From: G963668435 sp963668435
GTDB taxonomy: Bacteria; Latescibacterota; Latescibacteria; Latescibacterales; Latescibacteraceae
DNA length: 64,000 nucleotides
Assembly: GCA_963668435.2 (NCBI GenBank)
Contig: CAXXSC010000005.1
Span: 124,001 to 188,000 of the forward strand
Direction of reading: 5' to 3'
Shown: positions 1 through 8,679 of the stretch, in pieces
Layout: each line of letters opens with the position of its first letter
Position numbering within the stretch: position 1 is the first letter of the stretch
The notes under the pieces: generated by a model
What the model was told of the DNA's origin: nothing
Seen by the model: only the letters and a program-made list of their open reading frames with translations
Database searches by the model: none
Position numbers and translations under genes: made by a program

Positions 1-865
1 GTGTATCCAGCACCTGCCCCACAGTCCAGTCCACCTGCGCCACGAAATCGCCGTAGACGCCCGCCTTGCTCTTGCCGGTGAATTCCTCGGTCGGCACCCA
101 GGGAGTGTGCGGCGCTGTCAGCGGGAAATAGAGGAAGAACGGCTGTGTTTCGTGTGTCGGTGCCTGCTTCTCGATGAACGCGAGCGCCTTTTCGGTCAGG
201 GTCGGCATGACCTGGTCGATCTTGAGGCTGGGCGCGATGGGCCCGGCACGGTAAAATGCCGGATAGGGCTCGCCCTCCGTGGTCGCCGTTGGAAGTTCCA
301 CCGCGTGATCGTTCTCGATATACACGTAGGGATCCATGTCCAGCGAGGCCGGGATGCCGTAGTAATAATCAAATCCGTGATCGACAGGCGAGGGATGCAG
401 CGGCTGGCTGTAATCGGCCTTCTCAGCCGTGCCGAGACCGAGATGCCACTTGCCGACTCCACCGGTGGCGTAACCGTGCTTCTTGAGCAGCGAGGCAACA
501 GTCATGCGTCCGGGTTCGATAAGGTTCGGCGAATAGCCCCAGAGCACACCCGATTTCAGACATGTCCGCCAGCAGTAACGTCCGGTGAGAAGCCCGTAGC
601 GCGTAGGCGTACAGACTGCCGAGGGTGAATGAGCATCGGAGAAACTCATGCCCTCGCGTGCCAGACGGTCCATGTTCGGCGTGGGGATTTTTGATTGATC
701 GTTATTGCACTGCGGGTCGCCATAGCCCATGTCATCGGCAAGGATATAGACAATGTTGGGCAGACGCTCCGCCTCGGACACTGTCTCTTTTTGTGAACAG
801 CCGGTACCGGCGAGAGCAAGCGCCGCGGCACTGCCCGCGCCCTGTATGAATTGACGTCGTTTCAT
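1..865 (-). CDS. Formylglycine-dependent sulfatase, C-terminus outside the window
   Basis: Type I sulfatase (alkaline phosphatase superfamily) that would hydrolyse a sulfate ester on a carbohydrate after export. The frame is open from an ATG at 865 to the window edge, giving the first 288 residues. Residues 1-23 (MKRRQFI, a hydrophobic stretch, then a Cys at 23) look like a twin-arginine signal with a loose lipobox. The metal-binding motif LADDMGYGD lies at 42-50. The formylglycine site is CTPTR, with Cys85 the residue to be oxidised, and GKWHLG follows. The start is 34 bases after the stop of the next upstream sulfatase, so the two are probably co-transcribed. The substrate cannot be read from the sequence; the fucosidase nearby suggests a fucose-containing sulfated glycan. 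Confidence 0.92.
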   Translation of the reverse strand, partial: MKRRQFIQGAGSAAALALAGTGCSQKETVSEAERLPNIVYILADDMGYGDPQCNNDQSKIPTPNMDRLAREGMSFSDAHSPSAVCTPTRYGLLTGRYCWRTCLKSGVLWGYSPNLIEPGRMTVASLLKKHGYATGGVGKWHLGLGTAEKADYSQPLHPSPVDHGFDYYYGIPASLDMDPYVYIENDHAVELPTATTEGEPYPAFYRAGPIAPSLKIDQVMPTLTEKALAFIEKQAPTHETQPFFLYFPLTAPHTPWVPTEEFTGKSKAGVYGDFVAQVDWTVGQVLDT

Positions 866-899
866 GAAATTCACCTTTACTCAATGATGCTGTTCTCTC

Positions 900-2495
900 T
901 TATTCATAGTTACGGTTGCGTTTGAGATCCTCATCGAGAAATTTCTGCTGAAGCTCATCGCTGTCACCATACTTTTCCCGAAGGGCAGCAAGCTGAACTT
1001 TAAGATCAGCCACGACATCGGCATAGGCTGGATCGTCGTAGCAGTTCAGGTGCTCACCGGGATCTTTTTCGAGGTCATAGAACTCCCACGCGTCGACATT
1101 ATAATAGAAGTGCATGAGTTTATAGCGTTTCGTGCGGATGCCGTAATGACGTTTCACCATGTGCCATGCCGGGTACTCGTAGTAGTGGTAGTACGTGGCA
1201 TCGCGCCAGTCATCGGGCGTTTCTCCCTCAAGGATTGGCCTGAGCGACCGCCCCTGCATGTCTGCGGGGACCGGCAGTCCGGCGTAATCGAGGAATGTGG
1301 GTGCGAAATCGATGTTGACCGCAATCTCGCCGCTCACTGAACCGGGCTTGATCGTGCCGGGGAAACGGACAATGAACGGCATCCTCAGCGATTCCTCGTA
1401 CATGAAACGCTTGTCGAACCAGCCGTGGTCGCCAAGATAGAATCCCTGGTCGGAGGTGTAGACCACGATGGTATTTTCCGCAAGACCCGTTTCATCGAGG
1501 TAATCGAGAAGACGGCCGACGTTTTCATCCACCGAGGCGATACAGCGGAGATAGTCCTTGATATATCGCTGGTATTTGTAGCGTGCGAGATCGTCACCGG
1601 AAAGTTTCGCCTCGTGGAAAGCCTTGTTGCGCGGCTCATAGGCGGCATCCCAGTCGGCCCGCTGTTCGGGGGTCATGCGGTTCATTGCGGCATTGTACAT
1701 GCGCTCGTCCTGCTCACCCACCGGCGGCGTGATCTTGAGATCGTAGGCCTGGAACGTGTCGTTCATGATTGTCATTTCCTGCTCGTGTGCAGCAGGGCCC
1801 ATCCCCTTGTAATCGTCGAGAAGATCATCGGGCGCCGGGATGTCCTCATTCTCGTACATATGCAGGTATTTGGGGCCGGGCATCCAGCTCCTGTGTGGTG
1901 CCTTGTGCTGGTAGACCAGGCAGAACGGCTTTTCCTTGTCGCAGTTGTCGAGGAATTCGATAGCCTTGTCGGTGACAATATCGGTGACATAGCCCTCGAA
2001 ACGTTTCTTCTCACCCATCTCGATCATGTCGGGATTGTAGTAATGGCCCTGGCCCGGCAGGATGTTCCAGTAATCGAAACCGACCGGATCGCTCTTGAGA
2101 TGCCATTTACCGATCATGGCGGTCTGGTAGCCGTTCTCGCTGAGTATCTTCGTATAAGTCTGCTGGGTGGGATCGAACTCGCGGATGTTATCGGTCACAC
2201 CATTCAAATGGCTGTACTTGCCGGTAAGGATCACCGCACGGCTCGGTGCGCAGATCGAGTTGGTGCAGAAACAGTTGTCGAAACGGATGCCCTCATTCGC
2301 GATCCTGTCGAGGTTCGGTGTGACATTGATCTTGCTGCCGTAACAGCTCATGGCGTGCGAGGCATGATCATCGCTCATGATGTAAATGATGTTCGGGCGT
2401 GTTTTCGGCTTCGTTTTCTGCTCGGCTGCACAGGCGCCGAAAAGTGCTCCGGCGGCACCGGCACCGATTGTTTTCAAGGCATCGCGCCGTTTCAT
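900..2495 (-). CDS. Formylglycine-dependent sulfatase (531 aa), predicted Tat lipoprotein
   Basis: Secreted sulfatase. MKRRDAL opens a Tat-like signal with a lipobox (FGAC, Cys22), so the mature enzyme is probably a lipoprotein. The metal motif MSDDHASH starts near residue 40. The active site is CAPSR with Cys82, followed by LTGKYSHLNGV. A long middle insertion (about 190-300) separates the two halves of the catalytic core, and the C-terminal half has the SDQGFYLGDHGWFDKR segment known from N-acetylglucosamine-6-sulfatase-like enzymes. That resemblance is suggestive only; the true substrate is unknown. The start has a good ribosome site (AAGGAG, 7 bases upstream). A 93-base gap with a promoter-like element precedes it, so it probably leads a two-gene unit with the partial sulfatase downstream. 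Confidence 0.93.
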   Translation of the reverse strand: MKRRDALKTIGAGAAGALFGACAAEQKTKPKTRPNIIYIMSDDHASHAMSCYGSKINVTPNLDRIANEGIRFDNCFCTNSICAPSRAVILTGKYSHLNGVTDNIREFDPTQQTYTKILSENGYQTAMIGKWHLKSDPVGFDYWNILPGQGHYYNPDMIEMGEKKRFEGYVTDIVTDKAIEFLDNCDKEKPFCLVYQHKAPHRSWMPGPKYLHMYENEDIPAPDDLLDDYKGMGPAAHEQEMTIMNDTFQAYDLKITPPVGEQDERMYNAAMNRMTPEQRADWDAAYEPRNKAFHEAKLSGDDLARYKYQRYIKDYLRCIASVDENVGRLLDYLDETGLAENTIVVYTSDQGFYLGDHGWFDKRFMYEESLRMPFIVRFPGTIKPGSVSGEIAVNIDFAPTFLDYAGLPVPADMQGRSLRPILEGETPDDWRDATYYHYYEYPAWHMVKRHYGIRTKRYKLMHFYYNVDAWEFYDLEKDPGEHLNCYDDPAYADVVADLKVQLAALREKYGDSDELQQKFLDEDLKRNRNYE

Positions 2496-2543
2496 GATCT
2501 GCTCCTTTCGCGGTGGTGCTGTATCGTTATATTACAGGTATCC

Positions 2544-2574
2544 TTACATGTTATGATGTAATAATGCGTGTCAA
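2544..2574 (-). promoter_or_regulatory. Candidate promoter and operator for the 2495/865 sulfatase pair
   Basis: The gap between two sulfatase genes has a TTGACA box read on the minus strand (2569-2574) and a perfect inverted repeat TTACAT-N6-ATGTAA (2544-2561) just downstream of it. The -10 box is not convincing. The repeat lies where a repressor could overlap the start of transcription. Confidence 0.35.
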
Positions 2575-2588
2575 TACTGCCAGCGCAA

Positions 2589-4007
2589 TCAATTTCCTGA
2601 CGGATCGTATTCCGGATTCATTTCAAACGGGACTGGCGCATTCGTCTCCTGACGCCAGTTTACCAGATCATTGAGAAGTTCCATGCATGTATCAAGACGC
2701 TGTTTCGACAGATCGTTCTGCTCGCCGATATCATTATCAAGGTTGTAGAGTTCGACACGATTGTCCTCGAAAAACTCGATCAGCTTCCAGTTTCCTTTTC
2801 GCACGGCCCCAGCTGGTGTTGTCCGCCACGGCCCCTCGCCTTTTTTATAAGCCTCGAGGTAAGCGGGGAAATGCCAGTAGAGAGCCTCCCGTTCTATCGT
2901 GCCGCCCTCAGTAAGTATCGGCGCAAGGCTCACGCCATCCAGTGTCTGCCCTACAGGAGGACTTACCCCGCACAAGTCGAGCAGTGTCGGGTAGAAATCG
3001 ATGCTGATCACAGGCGTGTCAGTCACCGCAGAGGCCTCGATCCTGCCCGGCCAGCGGACAATGAGCGGCACACGGATACCGCCCTCATAGAGCATTCCCT
3101 TGCTTCCACGCAATGGCTGCATGGAGGTCATGACACCGTGCCCGCCGTTATCTGAATAGAATACGACGATGGTGTTTTCCGTAAGCCCGTTCCTGTCGAG
3201 ACAGGCAAGAATCCTGCCGACACCCTCGTCGAGACTTTCTATCATCGCGGCATACACCGGATTGTCCTGCCCGCTGTTGCCGGATTTTTCCCGGTATTTT
3301 GCGATCAGCGCCTCTTTCGCCTGGATCGGTGTATGAACAGCGAAATGCGGCAGGTAAAGGAAAAACGGAGCGTCGCGCTTGCTTTCGATGAAACGGACAG
3401 CCTCGTCTGTCAGACGGTCCGTGAGATACTCACCCTCGGGCCCGTCATTGAGATACGGATTTTCATAGGGGCTGAAATAGGTCTTGGGATGCCCGTTGTG
3501 GTCGCCGCCGATATTGATATCGAATCCTTGGTCAAGCGGGCTGTGATCGGGCTCGTCGCCGAGATGCCATTTCCCCATCAAGGCAGTAACATAACCGGCC
3601 TGATGCAGAGATTCCGCTAATGTAACAATGCCGGAATCGAGCACTGTTGTATTTTCGACCGGAATGAGTTTCCTGTCACGTGATTTTCCTCGGGCGGAGC
3701 TGCCCACGGTGTAGATGCCATGACGCGGCATATACTGGCCCGACATGAGGCAGGCCCTTGTCGGAGCGCAGTTCGGTGCGTTGGCGTAGGCGTTCGTGAA
3801 CATCATGCCTTCCGCGGCAAGGCTGTCGATATGGGGCGTCTCGTAATAGCTGCTGCCCATGCAGCCGAGGTCTTTCCAGCCGAGATCGTCGGCAAGGATA
3901 AACACAACATTGGGTTGTGACGGCTCCTTACCGCACGCACTCATTGCGAGGGCTAATCCGACAAGGGCTGCCGAACCGCCCGCATGGAGAAAATCACGCC
4001 TCTTCAA
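2589..4007 (-). CDS. Formylglycine-dependent sulfatase (472 aa), TTG start
   Basis: Secreted sulfatase of the arylsulfatase A-like type. The start codon is TTG at 4007; it is preceded by AGGAG at a spacing of about 8, and it places the Tat-like MKRRDFL at the N-terminus with a good lipobox (MSAC, Cys25). Metal motif LADDLGWKD lies near residues 38-46 and the active site CAPTR has Cys80 as the formylglycine precursor. GKWHLGD and the later FYSDNGGHG supply the remaining core motifs. The length is normal for the family. It is the last gene of a tight four-gene run (gaps 29-39 bases) with the GH29 fucosidase and two more sulfatases, which suggests joint work on one sulfated, fucose-bearing glycan. 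Confidence 0.93.
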   Translation of the reverse strand: MKRRDFLHAGGSAALVGLALAMSACGKEPSQPNVVFILADDLGWKDLGCMGSSYYETPHIDSLAAEGMMFTNAYANAPNCAPTRACLMSGQYMPRHGIYTVGSSARGKSRDRKLIPVENTTVLDSGIVTLAESLHQAGYVTALMGKWHLGDEPDHSPLDQGFDINIGGDHNGHPKTYFSPYENPYLNDGPEGEYLTDRLTDEAVRFIESKRDAPFFLYLPHFAVHTPIQAKEALIAKYREKSGNSGQDNPVYAAMIESLDEGVGRILACLDRNGLTENTIVVFYSDNGGHGVMTSMQPLRGSKGMLYEGGIRVPLIVRWPGRIEASAVTDTPVISIDFYPTLLDLCGVSPPVGQTLDGVSLAPILTEGGTIEREALYWHFPAYLEAYKKGEGPWRTTPAGAVRKGNWKLIEFFEDNRVELYNLDNDIGEQNDLSKQRLDTCMELLNDLVNWRQETNAPVPFEMNPEYDPSGN

Positions 4008-4036
4008 TATCTTTACTCCTTCTGCCTCATATAGTT

Positions 4037-5212
4037 TCAGCCTGTCCTCAGGCGGCGGCCGACTTCTTTCAGGGTCTGCACATCCTCACGATGGATACCG
4101 CCCTGCGGCAGCGGCCCGGTGTTGAGCAGGAGGTTGCAGCGCTGTGACTCCGCCTGCGCGAGCATGTCGATCACGTGCTCAGGGGGCTTGTGCTTGCCAT
4201 CATCCGCCTTGATGTAGCCCCAGCCTGCCGGTTGAAGCGTATCGCATATCTCGTTCCATTTGCTCTTGTTACTCTCCCACGCAATGTCTGCGGCCTTGTA
4301 GCTTGCGGGATTGTCGGGGAATGTCTGCTTGACACGGTCGGCAAGGGAATGCCCGGAACGTTCCGGCGCGGCGAAATCCTCGGTGCCGGTCGCCCCCTGC
4401 TTGAACGAGATCAGTGTCTGCGGCTGAAGGCGCCGGATCAGCGCATAAGTCTCGTCGATGGGAAAAAGGTCAGGGCGCGCATAATAGCCCATGATCGGAT
4501 CGAACCAGATGCCGGCGATGGGCCCGTAGGAGCTCAGCATCTCCTTGAGCTGTGAATGAACAAAATCGACATAGATAGCGAAATCCTCATCCTTCTGCCA
4601 GCGGTAAAGCACCTCGTCTTTCCAGTTTTTCGGGCGCGCGTGCACCCATCCGGCATCCGGCGGATAGAAATAGGGGTGTTTCCAGTCTGCGGCGTAAGAA
4701 TAGTAGAGGAAAAGCCCGAGACCGCGCTCATTGCAGGAGTCTGCAAGCTCGCCGATCAGGTCGCGCTGTGCGGGCGAGGCCATCGCGTGATAGTCGTTTT
4801 CCTTCGTGGCGAACAGGCTGAACCCCTCGTGGTGCTTGGTGGTGATCGTAATGTATTTCATCCCGGCCTCACAGGCGAGATCAGCGATGAAATCAGTATC
4901 GAAATCACGTGCCGTGAACTGGTCCTTGAGCTTCATGTACTCACGAAGCGGTATCGTCTCACGGAGCTGCACCCACTCATGCCTTCCGAGGATAGAATAC
5001 AGACCGTAGTGCATGAACAGGCCGAATTTCGCATCTTTGAACCAGTCCTGTGCCGCCTGACGGGGATCGTTCGCATATGTGTTCGCATAATCTTTCAGAT
5101 AGCCCGGCACCTGTGCCGCACGGGCCGGATGTGACAGTGCAGCACCGCCCGCCACCGCGGCCACAAGCGACGACTGCATGAAACGCCGCCTGCCGATCGC
5201 TGAATTTTTCAT
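4037..5212 (-). CDS. GH29 alpha-L-fucosidase, Tat-exported
   Basis: Releases alpha-linked L-fucose from glycans by a retaining mechanism. Residues 1-32 form a twin-arginine signal (GRRRFMQ, hydrophobic core, AxA-type cleavage). Family landmarks are FGLFMHYGLYS (63-73), the KYITITTKHHEGF block (119-131) and YGPIAGIWFDP (229-239), in which Asp238 is the expected catalytic nucleophile. At 391 residues it covers the catalytic barrel but has little room for the usual C-terminal beta domain. It sits in a minus-strand operon between sulfatases (start 39 bases past the preceding stop), so desulfated oligosaccharides made by the neighbours are the likely substrates. The fucose released has no obvious catabolic genes in this window. 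Confidence 0.93.
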   Translation of the reverse strand: MKNSAIGRRRFMQSSLVAAVAGGAALSHPARAAQVPGYLKDYANTYANDPRQAAQDWFKDAKFGLFMHYGLYSILGRHEWVQLRETIPLREYMKLKDQFTARDFDTDFIADLACEAGMKYITITTKHHEGFSLFATKENDYHAMASPAQRDLIGELADSCNERGLGLFLYYSYAADWKHPYFYPPDAGWVHARPKNWKDEVLYRWQKDEDFAIYVDFVHSQLKEMLSSYGPIAGIWFDPIMGYYARPDLFPIDETYALIRRLQPQTLISFKQGATGTEDFAAPERSGHSLADRVKQTFPDNPASYKAADIAWESNKSKWNEICDTLQPAGWGYIKADDGKHKPPEHVIDMLAQAESQRCNLLLNTGPLPQGGIHREDVQTLKEVGRRLRTG

Positions 5213-5251
5213 TTTCGACTCCTCTATACTCAGATTCCAGTAAATTCTGAT

Positions 5252-6658
5252 TTATACCGTGCCGTGCTCGCGCTTATTCGCCTTGAGATCGCGATCGAAT
5301 TTCTCCGCCATGCCCTCAAGCTCCCTGACAATATCCGGGTGCTCTGAGGCCACGTCATGCTCCTCGCGCATATCGTCGACAAGGTCGTATAACTCCGTGC
5401 CGCATTTCGTATATTCGTACTTGACCGGCATGCCGCCAGTCCCGCCCTTTCGACCGTTCAAGGTCCGGTAATTATGCGAAAGGTGAAGTTTCCAGCGTCC
5501 TTTCCTAACCGCCTCGAGCCCGTCATTCCAGTAGAAATAGTAGGCTTCCTGCGGCGATTTCGCACCACGCGCACCACGCATGAGTGGAAGGATGCTCCTG
5601 CCGTCGATGATGTGGTCCGGCAGCGAGGTGCCGGTTATCTCAGCGATTGTCGGGAGGATATCGATGGTCATCGCCGGTTCGCGGCACTCTTTCCCGGCAG
5701 GAATGACACCCGGCCAGCGCATGATTGTCGGCTCGCGCACACCGCCATCCCATGTCGTACCCTTCCCCTCTCTTAAGGGCAGCGCTGAACCCGCATGATC
5801 ACCGTAACTGAGCCACGGCCCGTTATCCGAGGTGAAAATCACCAGGGTCTTTTCATCGATCCCGAGACGTTTGAGCGCCGCCAGCACCTGCCCCACCGAC
5901 CAGTCGATCTCCATGACAACATCGCCGTAGAGACCGTGTTTCGACTTGCCCTTGAACTTGTCTGACACAAAAATCGGCACGTGGCACATGTTATGCGCGA
6001 GATAGAGAAGGAACGGGCGGTTCTTGTTCTTCTCGATGAACTCGACCGAACGACGTGTGTATTCCGTGGTGAGCTGCGACTGATCGGGATTGTATTCGAT
6101 GATCTCCTCGCCCTCGATCAAGGGCAGTGGCGGGTATGCGTTGGGGCGCTCCGGGTGGAAAGGCCACATATCGTTTGAATACGGAAGCCCGTAATAATCA
6201 TCGAAACCGTGACGGGTCGGGAGGAATTTCTTGTGATGTCCCTGATGCCATTTGCCGTAATGCGCGGTTGCATAGCCTTTCTGCTTGACCAATTCGCCGA
6301 TTGTCATCTCCTGCGCATGCAGGCCATGCCTGGCGGTGTGTGAGGGCGCCCCATGAAGGCCGATCCTGTTAGGATAACAGCCGGTTAGGAGTGCCGCGCG
6401 TGAGGCCCCACAGACAGGCTGCGCCACATAGAAATCTGTGAAACGCATGCCCTCCGAGACCATCCTGTCGAGATTCGGCGTTTCGATATCGGGCGACCCG
6501 AAACATTTCAGATCGCTGTAGCCCATATCGTCGATAAAAATGATAACGATATTCGGCGGCATATCGCGTATTTCATTCAATGTCTGACGTTTACAGCCGC
6601 CGAGAGCGGCTGCTGCTACGCCCCCGCAGAGTGTCTTGAGAAAGGCTTTCCGTTTCAT
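5252..6658 (-). CDS. Formylglycine-dependent sulfatase (468 aa), CGASR active site
   Basis: Secreted sulfatase. MKRKAFLKT plus a lipobox (LGGC, Cys22) predicts a lipoprotein, although the twin-arginine pair is KRK rather than RR, so the export route is less sure. The metal motif FIDDMGYSD is at 41-49. The active site is CGASR (Cys83), with Ala in the position where most relatives have Pro; C-x-A-x-R is tolerated by the maturation machinery, so the enzyme need not be inactive. GKWHQGHH and IFTSDNGPW complete the core. It is the second gene of the four-gene operon that starts at 8521 and includes the GH29 fucosidase. Confidence 0.92.
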   Translation of the reverse strand: MKRKAFLKTLCGGVAAAALGGCKRQTLNEIRDMPPNIVIIFIDDMGYSDLKCFGSPDIETPNLDRMVSEGMRFTDFYVAQPVCGASRAALLTGCYPNRIGLHGAPSHTARHGLHAQEMTIGELVKQKGYATAHYGKWHQGHHKKFLPTRHGFDDYYGLPYSNDMWPFHPERPNAYPPLPLIEGEEIIEYNPDQSQLTTEYTRRSVEFIEKNKNRPFLLYLAHNMCHVPIFVSDKFKGKSKHGLYGDVVMEIDWSVGQVLAALKRLGIDEKTLVIFTSDNGPWLSYGDHAGSALPLREGKGTTWDGGVREPTIMRWPGVIPAGKECREPAMTIDILPTIAEITGTSLPDHIIDGRSILPLMRGARGAKSPQEAYYFYWNDGLEAVRKGRWKLHLSHNYRTLNGRKGGTGGMPVKYEYTKCGTELYDLVDDMREEHDVASEHPDIVRELEGMAEKFDRDLKANKREHGTV

Positions 6659-6688
6659 AACATCCTCGCAATCGTACTCGTTAATATC

Positions 6689-8521
6689 TCAAAGCCGTTC
6701 CACTTCCACAAAATATGCGCCCGAAATATCACCATCATCGCGCTGTCCGGTAAACCAGCACTCGAGGTCTGTTTCGCCCGCTTTCAACTCGACCTCGAAA
6801 ACCGCACTCGTATCGCCGGGAACCAGTTTCTTCTTCTCCTGCACGTCTCCGATACTCAAGAATGCTTCGCCCTTGTCGAGACTGTTGAGTTCCTCCGATG
6901 CCGATTTGGGCAGTTTGCGCAACGTGAAACGATAACTGCCGTTTCTGGCAACCTCGACCGCCCAGGAGCCTGTTGTCCCCTGCCTGACAGCCTTACCGTT
7001 CCATTCGAACCGACGTGCCGCGAGGGCCTCCAGCCTGTTCTGCATCCAGATCGGCACTGACCGCCATTCTGGCTGGCCTTCATGGATATGCGAGGCGCGC
7101 CAGTCCATACACGCAAGCGATGAGGGATTCTCATCGGGAGAACCTATCTTGATGTGCTGAACTTTTCTCAGGCGCGGAAGCACGCTGTCCCACCACTTTT
7201 CATATGCCTCACGCAACAACTGCGTGTCGTCGGGAAAATCACCGATCACATTCGTTATCTGCGAAGGATCGGCCTCCATATCATACAGTTCCTCGTTATT
7301 CACAAGACGGAAACGCTGGTTCCGTACAGAGCAGTTTCGGTATTTGTACTCGCCAGGATCTGCACCGGCAGGCCATCGTCCCTGATGGGTGAAAATGTAC
7401 CTGTCGCTCCAGTCCGAGGCGTTATTGTCGAGGAGCGACAGAAGGCTCCGGCCGTCCAGATCACGTCCCGCAGGTGTTTCACAGCCGCAAATGTCCGCGA
7501 GAGTCGGCAGGATATCGATATGGGCGGCAATCCTGTCGATATCACGGCCGCCCTCATAACGTCCCGGCAGCCTGAACCAGCAGGGCACCCTGACGCCGCC
7601 TTCGTGCGGTGTTCCTTTGCAGCCTTTCATTCCCGCGTTGAAGAGCTGATGCCCGCAGGCGACCGCGGAACCGTTATCGGTCAGGAAAATGAGAAGGGTA
7701 TTCTCTTCCAACCCGGACTCACGCAGGAACTGCATGAGATGGCCCATATTGTCGTCGATATTGGTGATCATGCCGTAAAAATGTGCGGAAACATTGTCGA
7801 GGCCGATATCGAGATAGGGTTTGGCGTACTCTTCCGGGGCGGTATAGGGGAAATGCGGTGCGTTGGTGACAATGTAGGCAAAAAACGGCCGGGAGCGCTG
7901 CGAGCTCATCCAGCCCATGGCCTCTCGGAAAAAGATATCCGTGCAGAAACCGTCGTATTTTTCGAAACTACCGTTATGACGAAGGGTCGGACTGAAATAG
8001 GTGTTGCCCCAATAGTCGGGCGACTGAGTGATTCCACCGCCACCGTGATAGAGGCATTCCTCGAACCCGTGGTCTTCGGGACGGCAGGGATGGTTGTCTC
8101 CGAGATGCCATTTTCCGAATATCCCGGTTGCATATCCGGCGTTGCTCAGCATCTCAGCGGAAGTGACCTCGTCATCGAACAGAAGGCTCCTGCCGAGAAT
8201 TGTGTGTGAGATGCCGCAGCGGAACTCGTGACGCCCGCAGAGAAGTGCCGAGCGTGTGGGCGAGCAGGTAGGGCTCACGAAAAAGCGGTTAAACCGGACA
8301 CTGTCAGCGTAAAGCCGGTCGAGGTTGGGCGTTTTGATGACATCGTTGCCATGACAGCCGACATCGCCAAAGCCCTGGTCATCGGTCATGATAAGAATGA
8401 TGTTGGGTGGGCGTTTTTGCGCCGCCTTCTCCACAGTTTCACCACAGCCGCCGGCTATTGCGAGCGCAGTCGCCCCCAGAGCCGAATCCCGCATGAATCG
8501 TCGCCGCTTTATGGATTTCAT
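6689..8521 (-). CDS. Formylglycine-dependent sulfatase (610 aa) with extra C-terminal domain
   Basis: Secreted sulfatase and first gene of the sulfatase/fucosidase operon. The N-terminus IKRRRFMRDS is a classic twin-arginine motif with a lipobox-like AGGC (Cys26). Metal motif MTDDQGFGD is at 45-53 and active site CSPTR has Cys86. GKWHLGD and FLTDNGSAV follow. Beyond the normal core (ending near residue 480) there are about 130 further residues with alternating hydrophobic and charged strands (SWAVEVARNGSYRF and similar), which look like an added beta-sandwich, perhaps carbohydrate-binding. A promoter-like TATAAT and a palindrome lie just upstream. The substrate is unknown. Confidence 0.93.
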   Translation of the reverse strand: MKSIKRRRFMRDSALGATALAIAGGCGETVEKAAQKRPPNIILIMTDDQGFGDVGCHGNDVIKTPNLDRLYADSVRFNRFFVSPTCSPTRSALLCGRHEFRCGISHTILGRSLLFDDEVTSAEMLSNAGYATGIFGKWHLGDNHPCRPEDHGFEECLYHGGGGITQSPDYWGNTYFSPTLRHNGSFEKYDGFCTDIFFREAMGWMSSQRSRPFFAYIVTNAPHFPYTAPEEYAKPYLDIGLDNVSAHFYGMITNIDDNMGHLMQFLRESGLEENTLLIFLTDNGSAVACGHQLFNAGMKGCKGTPHEGGVRVPCWFRLPGRYEGGRDIDRIAAHIDILPTLADICGCETPAGRDLDGRSLLSLLDNNASDWSDRYIFTHQGRWPAGADPGEYKYRNCSVRNQRFRLVNNEELYDMEADPSQITNVIGDFPDDTQLLREAYEKWWDSVLPRLRKVQHIKIGSPDENPSSLACMDWRASHIHEGQPEWRSVPIWMQNRLEALAARRFEWNGKAVRQGTTGSWAVEVARNGSYRFTLRKLPKSASEELNSLDKGEAFLSIGDVQEKKKLVPGDTSAVFEVELKAGETDLECWFTGQRDDGDISGAYFVEVERL

Positions 8522-8540
8522 ATCGTACCCCGCATAAAAC

Positions 8541-8563
8541 TGACCTATTGGTCAAATATTATA
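8541..8563 (-). promoter_or_regulatory. Promoter -10 box with palindromic operator TGACC-N4-GGTCA
   Basis: Read on the minus strand, a perfect TATAAT (8558-8563) is followed 3 bases later by the palindrome TGACC-N4-GGTCA (8541-8554), about 20 bases before the start codon of the 8521 gene. A site overlapping the transcription start suits a repressor. A near-copy precedes the neighbouring sulfatase gene starting at 10137, so one regulator may control both. Confidence 0.5.
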
Positions 8564-8679
8564 TTTTTTCATGGGGAAACAACTATAAACACATCAACTC
8601 CACATGATCTAAATCCTTAATATTACGAATGCTACGCAAGATTACATCTTTTCCGCGCAAGCACTTCAATATCTTGACT

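Noticed and set aside
1425..2561. Long plus-strand frames antisense to the sulfatases, for example 1425-2561, 9136-10038 and 10592-11653
   Set aside because: They mirror well-supported sulfatase genes on the opposite strand and have no domain features of their own; high GC coding strands commonly give such shadows.
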